Source: DATJBF01 sp035516795 (GTDB taxonomy: Bacteria > Verrucomicrobiota > Verrucomicrobiia > Palsa-1439). Taken from it: DNA of 49,258 nucleotides. Positions 31,125 through 39,183 of the stretch are shown here, piece by piece. Numbering within the stretch: position 1 is the first letter of the stretch; every line of letters starts with the position of its first letter. The DNA is taken from contig DATIZX010000054.1 in assembly GCA_035516795.1 (NCBI GenBank), forward strand, positions 1-49,258, given 5' to 3'. Both the position numbers and the translations under genes were made by a program. The notes beneath the pieces were generated by a model. That model was not told the origin of the DNA. It saw only the letters and a program-made list of their open reading frames with translations, and searched no databases.

Positions 31125-31195
31125 CAGTTATGGCGGGCTGAGGGCAGCCCTCCCTACCGAATTTACCGGTAGGGCGGGGTGCCCCACCGCGCCGC
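31125..31195. repeat. palindromic repeat between convergent pabC and proS
   Basis: A long imperfect palindrome: TTATGGCGGGCTGAGGGCAG...CCCTACCG, then AATTTA, then CGGTAGGG...CCCCACCGCGCCGCATAA. The central CCCTACCG/CGGTAGGG is perfect. The core GGTAGGGCGGGG is related to the GGTAGGGCGCG family. With convergent genes on both sides it could act as a two-way terminator, but it has no T tract. Confidence 0.75.
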
Positions 31196-31205
31196 ATAAT
31201 AGTTC

Positions 31206-32744
31206 TCAGTACGCACGGGCCACAAGGACGCGCTGACTAGAGGCGCCGCCGGTGAGAATGCACCGTCCTTCGCCTTTGGCTTCGTCGGGAAGCTGGTCGG
31301 GGAAGGGGATGCAGCGAATCGTCGTTTCGAAGCGTTTGGCTATTTCGTCTTCGTGCTCGTGAGTGCCAGCCCAGTGAACCCAGGCAAATCCTCCGGGTGC
31401 ATCCTTGGCAAAGAATCGTTCAAACTCTTCCATCGTGTTGAGGACTCGAGAATGTTTGGTGCGGAAAACCTTTGCGCGTTCCAGCAGTTCGCGCTGCATG
31501 GTGTCGAGCGTCGGCTTGATCGACGCCAGCGCTTGCGTACGTGGGAGGAACGTCTTGCGGCGCTTGCGCTGGTCTTGTTCCGTTTCACCTTCCTTCTCGA
31601 GCAGGAATCGGCGGACAAGGCAGAGGCTACCCTTCTCGAGATCTTTCGGACCGATTTCGATGCGGATCGGAACGCCTTTGGCCTCCCATTCGTAATACTT
31701 CGCGCCGGGCATGATGCCGTCGCGGTCGTCGAGTTTGACAGAAAGGCCTTGGGCTTTGAGTTCTGAAAAAACCTTGCTGGCTTCTTCGAGGACTTTGATT
31801 TTCTCGGCGTCGGTTTTGAATATGGGAACGACCGCGACGTGGATCGGCGCGAGTTTGGGTGGCAGGACCAGCCCGGTGTCGTCGGAATGGGTCATGATCA
31901 AAGCGCCGATGAGTCGGGTGGACACGCCCCAACTGGTGGCATAGACGTAGTCGCGTTTGCCGTCCTTGTTAAGGAAGGTGACGTCGGAGCTTTTCGCGAA
32001 ATTCTGGCCGAGGTAATGGCTTGTGCCCATTTGGAGGGCTCTTCCGTCCTGCATCATCCCTTCGATGCAGAGCGTTTCGAGCGCGCCCGCAAAGCGTTCG
32101 CCGGGCGTCTTCTTGCCTTTGATGACCGGGACAGCGGCCACGTTTTCAGCGAAATCGGCATAGACGTCGAGCATTCGGTAGGTTTCTTCCAGCGCTTCAG
32201 CTTCCGAGGCATGAGCGGTATGACCTTCCTGCCAGAGGAATTCCGCGGTGCGCAGGAACAAGCGGGTGCGCATCTCCCAGCGAACGACATTGGCCCACTG
32301 GTTGATGAGAATCGGCAGGTCGCGGTAGCTTTGAATCCAGTTTTTGTATTGCGCCCAGATAATGGTTTCGCTGGTCGGACGAATGACGAGCGGTTCCTCC
32401 AGCTTGGATTCGGGATCGACCCCCACTTCGCCGTCGATGGATTTCAGGCGGTGATGCGTGACGACGGCGCATTCCTTGGCGAAACCGGCGGCGTGTTGTT
32501 CCTCCTTCGTGAGAAACGACAACGGAATGAAAAGCGGGAAATACGCGTTGACGTGGCCGGTGGCCTTGAAGCGGTCGTCCAATTCGCGTTGCATCTTTTC
32601 CCAGATCGCGTAGCCGTGGGGTTTGATGACCATGCAACCGCGCACGGGTGAATGCTCGGCGAGGTCGGCGCGTTTAATCACGTCGAGATACCACTGGGCA
32701 TAGTCTTGCGCCCGGGGTGTAACAGCATTGTTGTTCGTTGCCAT
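31206..32744 (-). CDS. proS: prolyl-tRNA synthetase, archaeal/eukaryotic type
   Basis: A 512-aa class II aminoacyl-tRNA synthetase. The N-terminus 'TPRAQDYAQWYLDVIKRADL', 'VRGCMVIKPHGYAIWEKMQ' and the motif-2 region 'PLVIRPTSETIIWAQYKNWI' identify ProS of the shorter archaeal-like type, which lacks the bacterial editing insertion. Later blocks are 'FLWQEGHTAHASEAEALEE', 'THSDDTGLVLPPKLAP' and the C-terminal anticodon-binding domain, ending 'GGASSQRVLVARAY'. It charges tRNA-Pro in the cytoplasm. The length is within the normal range (about 480-510). This ProS type is patchily distributed among bacteria. It is convergent with pabC and divergent from the small gene at 32935. Confidence 0.96.
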   Translation of the reverse strand: MATNNNAVTPRAQDYAQWYLDVIKRADLAEHSPVRGCMVIKPHGYAIWEKMQRELDDRFKATGHVNAYFPLFIPLSFLTKEEQHAAGFAKECAVVTHHRLKSIDGEVGVDPESKLEEPLVIRPTSETIIWAQYKNWIQSYRDLPILINQWANVVRWEMRTRLFLRTAEFLWQEGHTAHASEAEALEETYRMLDVYADFAENVAAVPVIKGKKTPGERFAGALETLCIEGMMQDGRALQMGTSHYLGQNFAKSSDVTFLNKDGKRDYVYATSWGVSTRLIGALIMTHSDDTGLVLPPKLAPIHVAVVPIFKTDAEKIKVLEEASKVFSELKAQGLSVKLDDRDGIMPGAKYYEWEAKGVPIRIEIGPKDLEKGSLCLVRRFLLEKEGETEQDQRKRRKTFLPRTQALASIKPTLDTMQRELLERAKVFRTKHSRVLNTMEEFERFFAKDAPGGFAWVHWAGTHEHEDEIAKRFETTIRCIPFPDQLPDEAKGEGRCILTGGASSQRVLVARAY

Positions 32745-32934
32745 ACCCGAGATTTAGGGGAATTTACCCAGAAAGGCAAAAGAGTTTTTGGCAAAAGCAA
32801 AGTCGGTGACAGTTGGAACCACGTCGCGGCTCCGTCAACCCAATCGTTCATTTCGGCTGCCGATTTCCGTCTTGCTGTGTCCGGTGGACGGACTACAATT
32901 CTTTCAGAGGGACATGCAACCGTTAGGGATCAAT
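32745..32934. other. divergent intergenic region upstream of proS
   Basis: 190 bases that must carry the proS promoter (minus strand). AT-rich runs lie at 32755-32800 and several TTGCCA-like hexamers can be read on the minus strand, but none has a good partner at 16-18 bases. An open frame runs through in the plus direction without start signals. Confidence 0.35.
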
Positions 32935-33216
32935 ATGCCGAAACGCACAATCGAATTGCTGGATCAACTCTGCTCTCTGGGTTTTTCGGACGACGACTTT
33001 CGCGTCATTCACCACATGGCCAGTACCTCCATCCGCAGTACGCGAATCTATTGCCAGAAAATTGAGGCCTTCCCGGGCGATGGCGCAAACGAGGTGGTCC
33101 GCGAGAGGCTGGAACTGGTTCTGGCCCTGTTTGAAGCGGGACATTTTACCGAGCCAGCGAAGCCCGGCGTGTTCACTGGGCTGGCCCAAGCTGCGTTGGC
33201 AGAGATACCAAAATGA
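32935..33216 (+). CDS. small protein of unknown function
   Basis: A 93-aa reading frame if it begins at ATG 32935 (TTAGGGA upstream); ATG 32914 (AGAGGGA upstream) would add seven residues. The sequence 'MPKRTIELLDQLCSLGFSDD' and 'DFRVIHHMASTSIRSTRIYC' followed by 'VVRERLELVLALFEAGHF' looks like a small helical soluble protein, with no membrane segment or metal motif. I do not recognise a family. It lies 23 bases before another small gene on the same strand, so they may be cotranscribed. Confidence 0.5.
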   Translation: MPKRTIELLDQLCSLGFSDDDFRVIHHMASTSIRSTRIYCQKIEAFPGDGANEVVRERLELVLALFEAGHFTEPAKPGVFTGLAQAALAEIPK

Positions 33217-33239
33217 TTGGTGTAAGACGTTGCTGGTGA

Positions 33240-33584
33240 ATGGCCGACATGAAGATTTACCGGGGATGGAAAGACGTGCCTGAATTAGCCGGATTAACCC
33301 GGAGCCAGCGCCGCCAGGTGCTTCGCGATTGTTTCTTCAGATTTGGCTTCGGTCTCTGGCAGTTCTGGGTCGGCCAATTGGCCATCTTGGTTTTTGCCCT
33401 CTCAGGAGACATCATCGGCCTCATTCTGGAGTACGCGTTCGGTTTTCCCGCATCTATCGAGTGGATCTGCGGCATGGCTGGCGTCCTGATCGGCTGTGGG
33501 ATTTATAGCGGGATTTACTACACTGTTTTGATGGATAAGCTTCGCCCGCATTTCCGTGAATACTTGCAGAACCATAGTTTCTAG
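33240..33584 (+). CDS. small membrane protein with two helices
   Basis: A 114-aa protein; ATG 33249 (Met4) is an alternative start. After a charged N-terminal part ('WKDVPELAGLTRSQRRQVLR') come two hydrophobic segments: 'FGLWQFWVGQLAILVFALSG' continuing to 'DIIGLILEYAFGF', and 'EWICGMAGVLIGCGIYSGIY'. The C-terminus is hydrophilic and basic. No family is recognised. It follows the small gene at 32935 and is probably in the same transcript. Confidence 0.55.
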   Translation: MADMKIYRGWKDVPELAGLTRSQRRQVLRDCFFRFGFGLWQFWVGQLAILVFALSGDIIGLILEYAFGFPASIEWICGMAGVLIGCGIYSGIYYTVLMDKLRPHFREYLQNHSF

Positions 33585-33935
33585 ATCCGATGAGCCGAAC
33601 GCAGGCAGGCGTCGGATTTGATTTCCCCTTTCTGGGACGAGGCATATATTCACCGCGCGCCGAACGCCGGGCAATTCCGCGTCGTGACCGAATCCGGGCC
33701 CGTGTGCGGCAATTCCGAAGGTCAATGACCCGCATTGGTCCGTGGGTCATGGGAGGCGCTCCGAAGCGCCGGTGCTCTCTCCTTACAAGCCCGCCCTTGC
33801 CTTTGAGTGGACCTTGTTGTTCAATTCACTTAACGGATGAGCGATCCCGGCTGCGAGCTTGCGTCGCTTAGTTCGGGAGGAATCGCAAGGGTTCATCCTT
33901 TCGCGATTGAAAAATGAAATGATTAGGAAGCGTCA
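33585..33935. other. 350-bp intergenic region
   Basis: An open frame at 33590-33871 has strongly basic, low-complexity content and no ribosome-binding site; I do not consider it coding. GGCGCTCCGAAGCGCC near 33756-33771 is a perfect 6-bp hairpin with a CCGA loop, probably a repeat. The ribosome-binding site of the next gene (AGGAAG) is at about 33926-33931. Confidence 0.4.
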
Positions 33936-34373
33936 ATGAAATGCCCAAAGTGCAATGTCGAGTTGGTGCCAACGAAACGCCACGGCGTCGAGGTTGAATA
34001 CTGCCAATCCTGTAAGGGAATGTGGCTGGACTGTCGGGAATTGGAACAGCTCGAAGATGAGGTGTTCGATTTTGGCGACGATGAAAAAGGCACCTTGGTC
34101 TTCAGTTCCACCGGCACCACTCGTAGATGCCCTCAATGCGGCAAATGGCTCAAGAGATTCAAGTACCGGCTTTACGACCTCGAAATGGAATTCTGTGAGG
34201 ATGGGCATGGCTACTGGCTGGATGAGGACGAAGATACAAGAGTTTTGGAAATCATGAAAAAGGAAGAAGCGGGTTTCCAAAGGAAATATCTTGCCGAAGA
34301 TAAATGGGCCGCCCATCTCCGCCACATGCGCTCGGGCGCATTTCTGAGCAAGATCCGCGGTCTTTTTCGGTAA
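33936..34373 (+). CDS. zinc-finger (zf-TFIIB type) protein
   Basis: A 145-aa protein with two zinc-ribbon-like halves. The first is a typical zf-TFIIB domain: 'MKCPKCNVELVPTKRHGVEV' then 'EYCQSCKGMWLDCRELEQLE', with CxxC pairs at residues ~3-6 and ~27-30. The second half has 'RRCPQCGKWLKRFKYRLYD' and 'FCEDGHGYWLDEDED', a partner ribbon in which the last Cys is replaced by a Gly/His context. The C-terminus is basic and helical. Proteins with this domain are widespread in bacteria, and their role is unknown; binding to nucleic acid or protein is a guess. It stands alone between intergenic regions. Confidence 0.8.
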   Translation: MKCPKCNVELVPTKRHGVEVEYCQSCKGMWLDCRELEQLEDEVFDFGDDEKGTLVFSSTGTTRRCPQCGKWLKRFKYRLYDLEMEFCEDGHGYWLDEDEDTRVLEIMKKEEAGFQRKYLAEDKWAAHLRHMRSGAFLSKIRGLFR

Positions 34374-34469
34374 CGACAGTAAGGTTTCCGATCCGGGTTC
34401 GACGTGGACGGAGCGCAGCGTAGTTTCGATGCCTGCGGCGGTTGCCCAAGTGGCGAACGCCTTGGTCAC

Positions 34470-34601
34470 ATGAATAACCTACTTGCCAGAATACTGGAGA
34501 AGATTACGGGGAAGGACGATTTGGAACGTGTCGCTTACAAGGAGGACCTTAATCTTTTCAGCCAGAAGAGCTGGAAGATTGGTGTGAGGAAAAGGACATA
34601 A
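34470..34601 (+). CDS. possible 43-aa peptide gene or remnant
   Basis: From ATG 34470 a 43-residue peptide can be read: 'MNNLLARILEKITGKDDLER' followed by 'VAYKEDLNLFSQKSWKIGVR' and a basic end. The amphipathic, protein-like composition contrasts with the surrounding non-coding DNA, but no clear ribosome-binding site is present and no family is recognised. It may be a decayed gene. The rest of 34374-34670 shows nothing recognisable. Confidence 0.25.
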   Translation: MNNLLARILEKITGKDDLERVAYKEDLNLFSQKSWKIGVRKRT

Positions 34602-34679
34602 AAAGCGCCTATCAACGACTCACCAATCACGGTGGCAGTGCGCCGGTGCGCCCTTGGCGAGTGTTTTTGAAGAAAAGTT

Positions 34680-34707
34680 TTGACCTTTTTGCCCCAAGTT
34701 GTATAAG
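34680..34707 (+). promoter_or_regulatory. candidate sigma-70 promoter of the tol-pal cluster
   Basis: TTGACC (-35, 34680-34685) and TATAAG (-10, 34702-34707) are 16 bases apart, each matching consensus at 5 of 6 positions. Transcription would start near 34714, about 60 bases before the tolQ ATG. The leader contains a perfect CCACGT-GGGG-ACGTGG hairpin (about 34727-34742) before the AAGGAGG site. Confidence 0.6.
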
Positions 34708-34774
34708 TGCGTCGTGCCTTGAAGGCCACGTGGGGACGTGGCGAGCTTTCGGGGCATAACAAGGAGGTTTGGGG

Positions 34775-35542
34775 ATGAATGCCGTTCTTGCAACCGGACT
34801 GTTGTATTCTTTTCAACAGGCCGACGTGCAGGGCAAGGTGATCGTGCTGCTGTTGACGCTCGGTTCCGCCTTGACCTGGTCGGTCATGCTAACCAAGTCA
34901 CAGCAACTGAACCGCGCGCGGAAGACGGGCGACTCATTCCTGGGGCAATTCCGCCGTGAGCGCGACCCGCTGCATCTCTTCATCAATAATTACGAAATGA
35001 CCGAGTGTCCCCTGTACAACATTTACCGGATGGGAGCCGAGGAAGTTTCCACGCAATTCGGCAACGGCAATCAACCCCGCAAAGTAGCTGGCGGTTACAA
35101 GGCGTTCGGCGGCAGCGGTACGACGACGCTGGCCGCCGTCGATTCCGAACTCGCCATTGCGGACCGAACGGTGGTGAATCTGGACACTTTGCGCGGTGCT
35201 CTCGGGCGAGCAATCGACGCCGAGGTGATGAAGCTCGAATCACACGTGAGCATTCTTTCCACGGCGGTAACGGGCGGACCTTTTCTTGGATTACTGGGCA
35301 GCGCGTGGGGCGTGATGAGCGTGTTTGCCGCCATGGGGGAATACGGCACGGTCCGGCTCGGGGCGGTGGCGCCAGGAATTTCGGCGGCGTTGCTGGCCAC
35401 GGTAGTCGGCCTGCTGGTCGCCGTGCCGTCGCTGTTCGCCTACAACTGGCTTGCGCAACGGATCCGGCATTCCACGATGGAGATGGAGAGTTTTGCCGAA
35501 GAATTCGTCAACGCCGTCGAACACAACTACGTGACGAACTGA
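34775..35542 (+). CDS. tolQ: MotA/TolQ/ExbB proton-channel protein
   Basis: Start chosen at ATG 34775, seven bases after a perfect AAGGAGG; 255 aa. Three membrane segments fit the TolQ/ExbB topology: residues ~20-42 ('GKVIVLLLTLGSALTWSVML'), ~165-190 ('STAVTGGPFLGLLGSAWGVM', with the conserved Thr and Gly-Pro) and ~205-230 ('GISAALLATVVGLLVAVPSL'). A large cytoplasmic loop separates the first two. With TolR it forms the inner-membrane motor that uses the proton gradient to energise TolA and help pull the outer membrane inward. The order tolQ-tolR-tolA-tolB-pal downstream supports Tol rather than Exb. A dispersed repeat lies between it and tolR. Confidence 0.9.
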   Translation: MNAVLATGLLYSFQQADVQGKVIVLLLTLGSALTWSVMLTKSQQLNRARKTGDSFLGQFRRERDPLHLFINNYEMTECPLYNIYRMGAEEVSTQFGNGNQPRKVAGGYKAFGGSGTTTLAAVDSELAIADRTVVNLDTLRGALGRAIDAEVMKLESHVSILSTAVTGGPFLGLLGSAWGVMSVFAAMGEYGTVRLGAVAPGISAALLATVVGLLVAVPSLFAYNWLAQRIRHSTMEMESFAEEFVNAVEHNYVTN

Positions 35543-35563
35543 TATGAGTCACATTTGGTTGAA

Positions 35564-35653
35564 CCCTCACCCTGACCCTCTCCCTTACACGACAAGGGAG
35601 AGGGGATCGCATGGTTTTCCTCTCCCCCTCGGGGGAGAGGATCAAGGTGAGGG
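35564..35653. repeat. palindromic repeat between tolQ and tolR
   Basis: CCCTCACCCTGACCCTCTCC (from 35564) is inverted at 35633-35653 (GGAGAGGATCAAGGTGAGGG). Two hairpins lie inside: CTCTCCCTT...AAGGGAGAG and CCTCTCCCC-CTC-GGGGGAGAGG. This element type, with CCCTCACCC...GGGTGAGGG ends, is common between genes in many environmental bacteria. It fills most of the 126-base gap and ends about 15 bases before the tolR start. Confidence 0.85.
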
Positions 35654-35668
35654 GGCGGAAGGAACGAA

Positions 35669-36130
35669 GTGAGTCGCCCCTCGCATCGGAGCAAACGGTA
35701 CGGACATTTGCCCGAGTTGGGCGAGATCAATGTCATGCCGTTGGTCGATTTGTTCATGCAGCTTTTCATTGCCGTCATCATTTTCTTTCCGGTGGTCGAA
35801 TACGGGATGAATATCAATCTGCCAAAAGGCACGACCGATCAGATTAAGCGCGAACAGACGCGCACGTTATCCGTCAACCGGCAGGGACACATTTTTCTCA
35901 ACGACATCGCCCTCTCGCAGGCGCAGTTGCGCGTCGAATTGGAGCGATTGGCCAAGGTGAATCCACCGATCACAATTCTGGTGAAAGCTGATGAAGCGAA
36001 CAATTACGGTGCGGTGATGGAAGTGCTCACGGAGTTGCACGCTGCGAAAATCACCCGCATCGCGCTGATGACGCAAGAAGAGACACCACCGAGGTTGTTC
36101 CCGACCACGTCGGGACGGACGCGGAGATGA
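35669..36130 (+). CDS. tolR: ExbD/TolR-family protein
   Basis: A 153-aa protein starting with GTG 35669; GGAAGGAACG lies just upstream. The short cytoplasmic N-terminus leads into one membrane helix with the key acidic residue Asp27 in 'EINVMPLVDLFMQLFIAVII'. The periplasmic domain follows, with 'INLPKGTTDQ', 'TRTLSVNRQGHIFLNDIALS' and 'ITILVKADEANNYGAVMEVL'. The Asp carries protons in the TolQ-TolR motor. The gene overlaps tolA by 4 bases (ATGA). The family call is solid; TolR rather than ExbD rests on the gene order. Confidence 0.92.
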   Translation: MSRPSHRSKRYGHLPELGEINVMPLVDLFMQLFIAVIIFFPVVEYGMNINLPKGTTDQIKREQTRTLSVNRQGHIFLNDIALSQAQLRVELERLAKVNPPITILVKADEANNYGAVMEVLTELHAAKITRIALMTQEETPPRLFPTTSGRTRR

Positions 36131-37068
36131 GCGCAATTGAGAAAAGGTTTCGGCGCAATTTCATTCTGGCGTGCATTATCCATGGAGCGCTGGTCGTCGG
36201 AATCGTGGTGTTTGAAGGGTGGCTCTCCAATGCCCGGTCAAATATTCCGACGCCGGTGACGCTGATCACACCGGCTGACATTCTCGGGGATCTGCCCAAA
36301 GGTCCCGGAGTTGGACGCGGCAATTACGCCCCGCCACCAGCCGCACCCGAATCTTCTGCTGAGACGGGCGGTCCAAACCCGGCGACGCTCGCATCGGACG
36401 AACAACAGGCGACGCCAAAACCGAAGGTCGTATCCGAACCAACGAAGGATCCGAACGAAGTAGCGGTTCCCAGAAAGCGCACGACCCGCGAACCCAAGCC
36501 GATGGCTAACACAATTGCCAAGAAGACCAGCGTGAAGCCGACGAGCGCAGTGAAATCGACAGTCGCAGCGAAGGCGTTGACGAAAGCCAGCTCGACAAGC
36601 CGGGCCGAAAGCGCGGATGCGATTCGAAGGAGATTTGCCAGCGCCCTCACTGCGGCCGAAGACGGCACGCCGGGAGGGGATAATCGGTCGCCCGGCGGCG
36701 GCACCGGCGAGTCCAGGTACGGACGACTCGGGTCACCGAATGGCGCAGAAGACGGCATCGCGGGGGGCATCGGCAAAGGCTCGCCATTTTGGTCTTACTA
36801 TTTGCAGGTTCACGACCGGATGTACGAGGCTTGGGAACAACCGGGGGAAGCGGTCCGGTTCGACAAGAAACTGGTAGCGACGATTGTGCTGCGGGTGGCG
36901 CGCGACGGACGGATTGATGGCGTGCGATTGGAGCATTCGTCGGGCAACAAATTGATGGATGATTCCGCACTGGCTGCGGCGCGCAGCGTGCCGCGTCTCG
37001 AGCCGCTGCCGGAGGGATTGGGCGGCGATTCCGCCGATATTTCCGTGAATTTCCGATTGGAGGGTTAG
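36127..37068 (+). CDS. tolA: TolA/TonB-like energy transducer
   Basis: A 313-aa protein with one N-terminal membrane anchor ('FILACIIHGALVVGIVVFEG', residues ~12-31). A long periplasmic linker rich in Pro, Ala, Lys and Thr follows (about 70-200), then a Gly-rich stretch. The folded C-terminal domain of the TonB/TolA type has 'YYLQVHDRMYEAWEQPG', 'LVATIVLRVARDGRIDGVRL' and 'SALAAARSVPRLEPLPEG'. It would span the periplasm and pass force from TolQ-TolR to Pal/TolB. The C-terminal domain reads like a TonB_C/TolA hybrid, but position between tolR and tolB favours TolA. Confidence 0.88.
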   Translation: MSAIEKRFRRNFILACIIHGALVVGIVVFEGWLSNARSNIPTPVTLITPADILGDLPKGPGVGRGNYAPPPAAPESSAETGGPNPATLASDEQQATPKPKVVSEPTKDPNEVAVPRKRTTREPKPMANTIAKKTSVKPTSAVKSTVAAKALTKASSTSRAESADAIRRRFASALTAAEDGTPGGDNRSPGGGTGESRYGRLGSPNGAEDGIAGGIGKGSPFWSYYLQVHDRMYEAWEQPGEAVRFDKKLVATIVLRVARDGRIDGVRLEHSSGNKLMDDSALAAARSVPRLEPLPEGLGGDSADISVNFRLEG

Positions 37069-37073
37069 CAGAA

Positions 37074-38282
37074 ATGGGTAATGGGAAATGGTTAATGGTC
37101 ATTGGGTTCGCCTGGGTGACGGCAACATCGCACGCGCAGGTGAACGTGGTGAAGGGCCGACGTTCGTTTGGCGTTTCGGGATTTGGTGGAGACGCGGCGA
37201 TTGCCGGGCAAGTAACCGAGGTGTTGAAAAACGATTTGCGGTTGTCCGGTTATTTTGCGTTGGCGCCAGCCAGCAGTGCTGAATTCGTCCAAAGCGGGGC
37301 CGTTCGCGGCGACCGCACCGGTCTATCCGTGGAATGCGTGGTCATGCAACAAGCCACCAAACGTGTGGTGCTCTCCAAATCTTACCAAGGGAGCGCCCAG
37401 GATCTGCGGCGGGTCGTGCACAAACTGACCGATGATATCGTGCAAACGATCACTGGACAGCGCGGGATTGCACAGACGAAGATCGCTTTCGTTTGGACCC
37501 GTGGCAGCGTGAAGGAGTTGGCCGTGATGGATTACGACGGTTACAACGCCCATCAGCTTACCTACGACAAATCGATCAGCGTCCGTCCGCGTTGGTCGCC
37601 TGATGGACGGAAGATCGTTTATACGAGCTACAAGAATCTTTTTCCCGACGTGCTGGAGGTCGATCTGTACACAGGACAGCGTCGACGGTTGGCCACGTTT
37701 CCCGGTTTGAACTCGGGTGCAACATTCTCGCCCGATGGAGCTACGATTGCCCTGACGCTGAGCAAGGACGGCAATCCGGAACTCTACACCATGAGCGCCA
37801 CGGGCGGAGATTTGCACCGGCTGACGCACACCCGCGGCGGCGAATCATCGCCAACGTGGTCGCCGGATGGGCAGGCGATCACGTATGTCAGTGATGACAG
37901 TGGTGCCCCGCAGATCTGGATGATCAACCGGGCTGGCGGTGCGTCGTCGCGGCTGACGGTTTCGCCGAGCTACAACACGGAGCCGGATTGGTCCCGGCCG
38001 CCGGCGAACTCGGATATGAAGCCCATGTTGGCGTTGACGTCGCGCGTGGGTGGCCGGTTTCAAATCGGCTTGTTCGACAGCAGCACGGGAGCCGTACGGC
38101 CGGTTGTGGCGGACAGTGCGGACAACGAGGATCCGTCGTGGGCCCCGGATGGACGGCACCTCGTGTTTGCGAAGACGCAGCATTGGCGGACGCAACTGTA
38201 TCTGCTTGACGTTGTGACCGGCGAACAAGTACAGTTGCCCGCGGTTGAAGGAGGGGCGTCCGAACCAGCGTGGGGACCGTAA
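37074..38282 (+). CDS. tolB: TolB periplasmic beta-propeller protein
   Basis: A 402-aa secreted protein. Signal peptide 'MGNGKWLMVIGFAWVTATSH' ends at AQ. The N-terminal TolB domain has 'LKNDLRLSGYFALAP' and 'LVHKLTDDIVQTITGQRGI'-like blocks (here 'VVHKLTDDIVQTITG'), followed by WD40-like/PD40 repeats: 'VRPRWSPDGRKIVYTSYKN', 'GATFSPDGATIALTLSKDG', 'SSPTWSPDGQAITYVSDDSG' and 'EDPSWAPDGRHLVFAKTQ'. TolB binds Pal and the TolA C-terminus in the periplasm. The length is close to the norm (about 430). The ribosome-binding site is weak, and the first codons lie in an unusual AATGGN-rich microrepeat (37074-37105), so expression may depend on coupling to tolA, which ends 5 bases upstream. Confidence 0.95.
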   Translation: MGNGKWLMVIGFAWVTATSHAQVNVVKGRRSFGVSGFGGDAAIAGQVTEVLKNDLRLSGYFALAPASSAEFVQSGAVRGDRTGLSVECVVMQQATKRVVLSKSYQGSAQDLRRVVHKLTDDIVQTITGQRGIAQTKIAFVWTRGSVKELAVMDYDGYNAHQLTYDKSISVRPRWSPDGRKIVYTSYKNLFPDVLEVDLYTGQRRRLATFPGLNSGATFSPDGATIALTLSKDGNPELYTMSATGGDLHRLTHTRGGESSPTWSPDGQAITYVSDDSGAPQIWMINRAGGASSRLTVSPSYNTEPDWSRPPANSDMKPMLALTSRVGGRFQIGLFDSSTGAVRPVVADSADNEDPSWAPDGRHLVFAKTQHWRTQLYLLDVVTGEQVQLPAVEGGASEPAWGP

Positions 38283-38330
38283 GTTGCGGACGCAATGAAA
38301 TAAGATTTCACCAGGAGGGAACAACCTCAC

Positions 38331-38867
38331 ATGAGGACGAAGATTTTAGCTCAAGTCGTTTTGATGGCGTTCATTGCGGCGTTTGGGTTGACCGGGTGTA
38401 AGAATCCGCCATGGAAAAAGGGCACCAGTGGTGGTGGCGGACTGGGCGCGGAATCACCGATTGCGCCGCTTGGTCCCGGCGGCGAGACGAGCGTTGGTCC
38501 GCGGCCGATGGTTGGTGAGGGCGGATTGCCGCAGAGTCAGTTTCAGCCCGTTTATTTCGACTATGACAGCGCGCGGATCAAGCCGAGCGAGGATTCGAAG
38601 CTGGAAGCAGTTGCCACTTACATGAAGTCCAACCCGGGTAAATTGGTGATTGAGGGATATTGTGACGAGCGTGGCACGGCGGAATATAATCGCGCTCTGG
38701 GAGAGCGGCGGGCCCTGGCTGCTCGCGAACAATTGATCAAACTGGGCGTGGACCCCAGCCGAATGTCAACGATCAGTTACGGAAAGGATCGGCCTGTGGA
38801 TCTGGGGCATGATGAGGCGGCATGGGCGAAGAACCGCCGTGATGAGTTCGTGGTCGTGAACCAATGA
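38331..38867 (+). CDS. pal: peptidoglycan-associated lipoprotein
   Basis: A 178-aa lipoprotein preceded by CCAGGAGGG. The signal ends in a lipobox, LTGC, with the lipidated Cys23. After a Gly-rich linker the OmpA-like domain contains 'QPVYFDYDSARIKPSEDSK', 'LVIEGYCDERGTAEYNRALG' and 'RRALAAREQLIKLGVDPSRM'. The DERGT-type loop is typical of Pal, which binds meso-diaminopimelate in peptidoglycan and anchors the outer membrane. It closes the Tol-Pal cluster, with a 48-base gap after tolB. Confidence 0.96.
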   Translation: MRTKILAQVVLMAFIAAFGLTGCKNPPWKKGTSGGGGLGAESPIAPLGPGGETSVGPRPMVGEGGLPQSQFQPVYFDYDSARIKPSEDSKLEAVATYMKSNPGKLVIEGYCDERGTAEYNRALGERRALAAREQLIKLGVDPSRMSTISYGKDRPVDLGHDEAAWAKNRRDEFVVVNQ

Positions 38868-38880
38868 TACTTTGGTCACG

Positions 38881-38910
38881 TTGACAACTGGCCCCTCGTG
38901 GGCGTAAAGT
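38881..38910 (+). promoter_or_regulatory. candidate sigma-70 promoter of tatA-tatC
   Basis: A perfect TTGACA (38881-38886) and TAAAGT (38905-38910, 4 of 6) are separated by 18 bases. Transcription would start about 15 bases before ATG 38932, after the pal stop. The leader includes AAAGGA as ribosome-binding site. Confidence 0.55.
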
Positions 38911-38931
38911 GGCGGTAACCAAAGGACTGCT

Positions 38932-39144
38932 ATGGAAATCGGTTGGACACAGATTCTGCTTGTACTTCTCATCGTCCTGATCCTGTTTGGTGCCAAACGG
39001 ATCCCCGAAGTCATGAAGTCGATGGGGCAGGGCGTGAAGGAGTTCAAAAAGGCTGCCAAAGAGATCAGCAGCGATGATGAACCCTCGATCCCAGCGTCCA
39101 AGCAGGTATCTCCTCCCAAAGAAGAGTCGACAAAACACGCCTGA
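38932..39144 (+). CDS. tatA: twin-arginine translocase subunit TatA
   Basis: A 70-aa protein with the TatA/E design: one short N-terminal membrane helix ('IGWTQILLVLLIVLILFGAK'), the 'FGAKRIPEV' hinge, an amphipathic helix ('MGQGVKEFKKAAKEI') and a polar Ser/Pro/Lys tail. The usual Phe-Gly after the helix is present. TatA multimers form the pore for folded proteins at the inner membrane. No tatB is visible, so this may be a minimal TatAC system in which TatA serves both roles. It has its own candidate promoter and is 39 bases upstream of tatC. Confidence 0.95.
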   Translation: MEIGWTQILLVLLIVLILFGAKRIPEVMKSMGQGVKEFKKAAKEISSDDEPSIPASKQVSPPKEESTKHA

Positions 39145-39183
39145 CACCCTCTGCGGTCGGATCGCGCGAGAGTGCTGTGAGCT

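Noticed and set aside
33590..33871. 93-aa plus-strand frame
   Set aside because: Arg/Pro-rich low-complexity peptide, no start signals, and it includes a palindromic repeat; more likely intergenic.
37074..37105. ATGGGTAATGGGAAATGG microrepeat at the start of tolB as an inserted element
   Set aside because: It may be a repeat remnant, but it has no inverted arms or second copy in the window, and it forms a plausible signal-peptide start.
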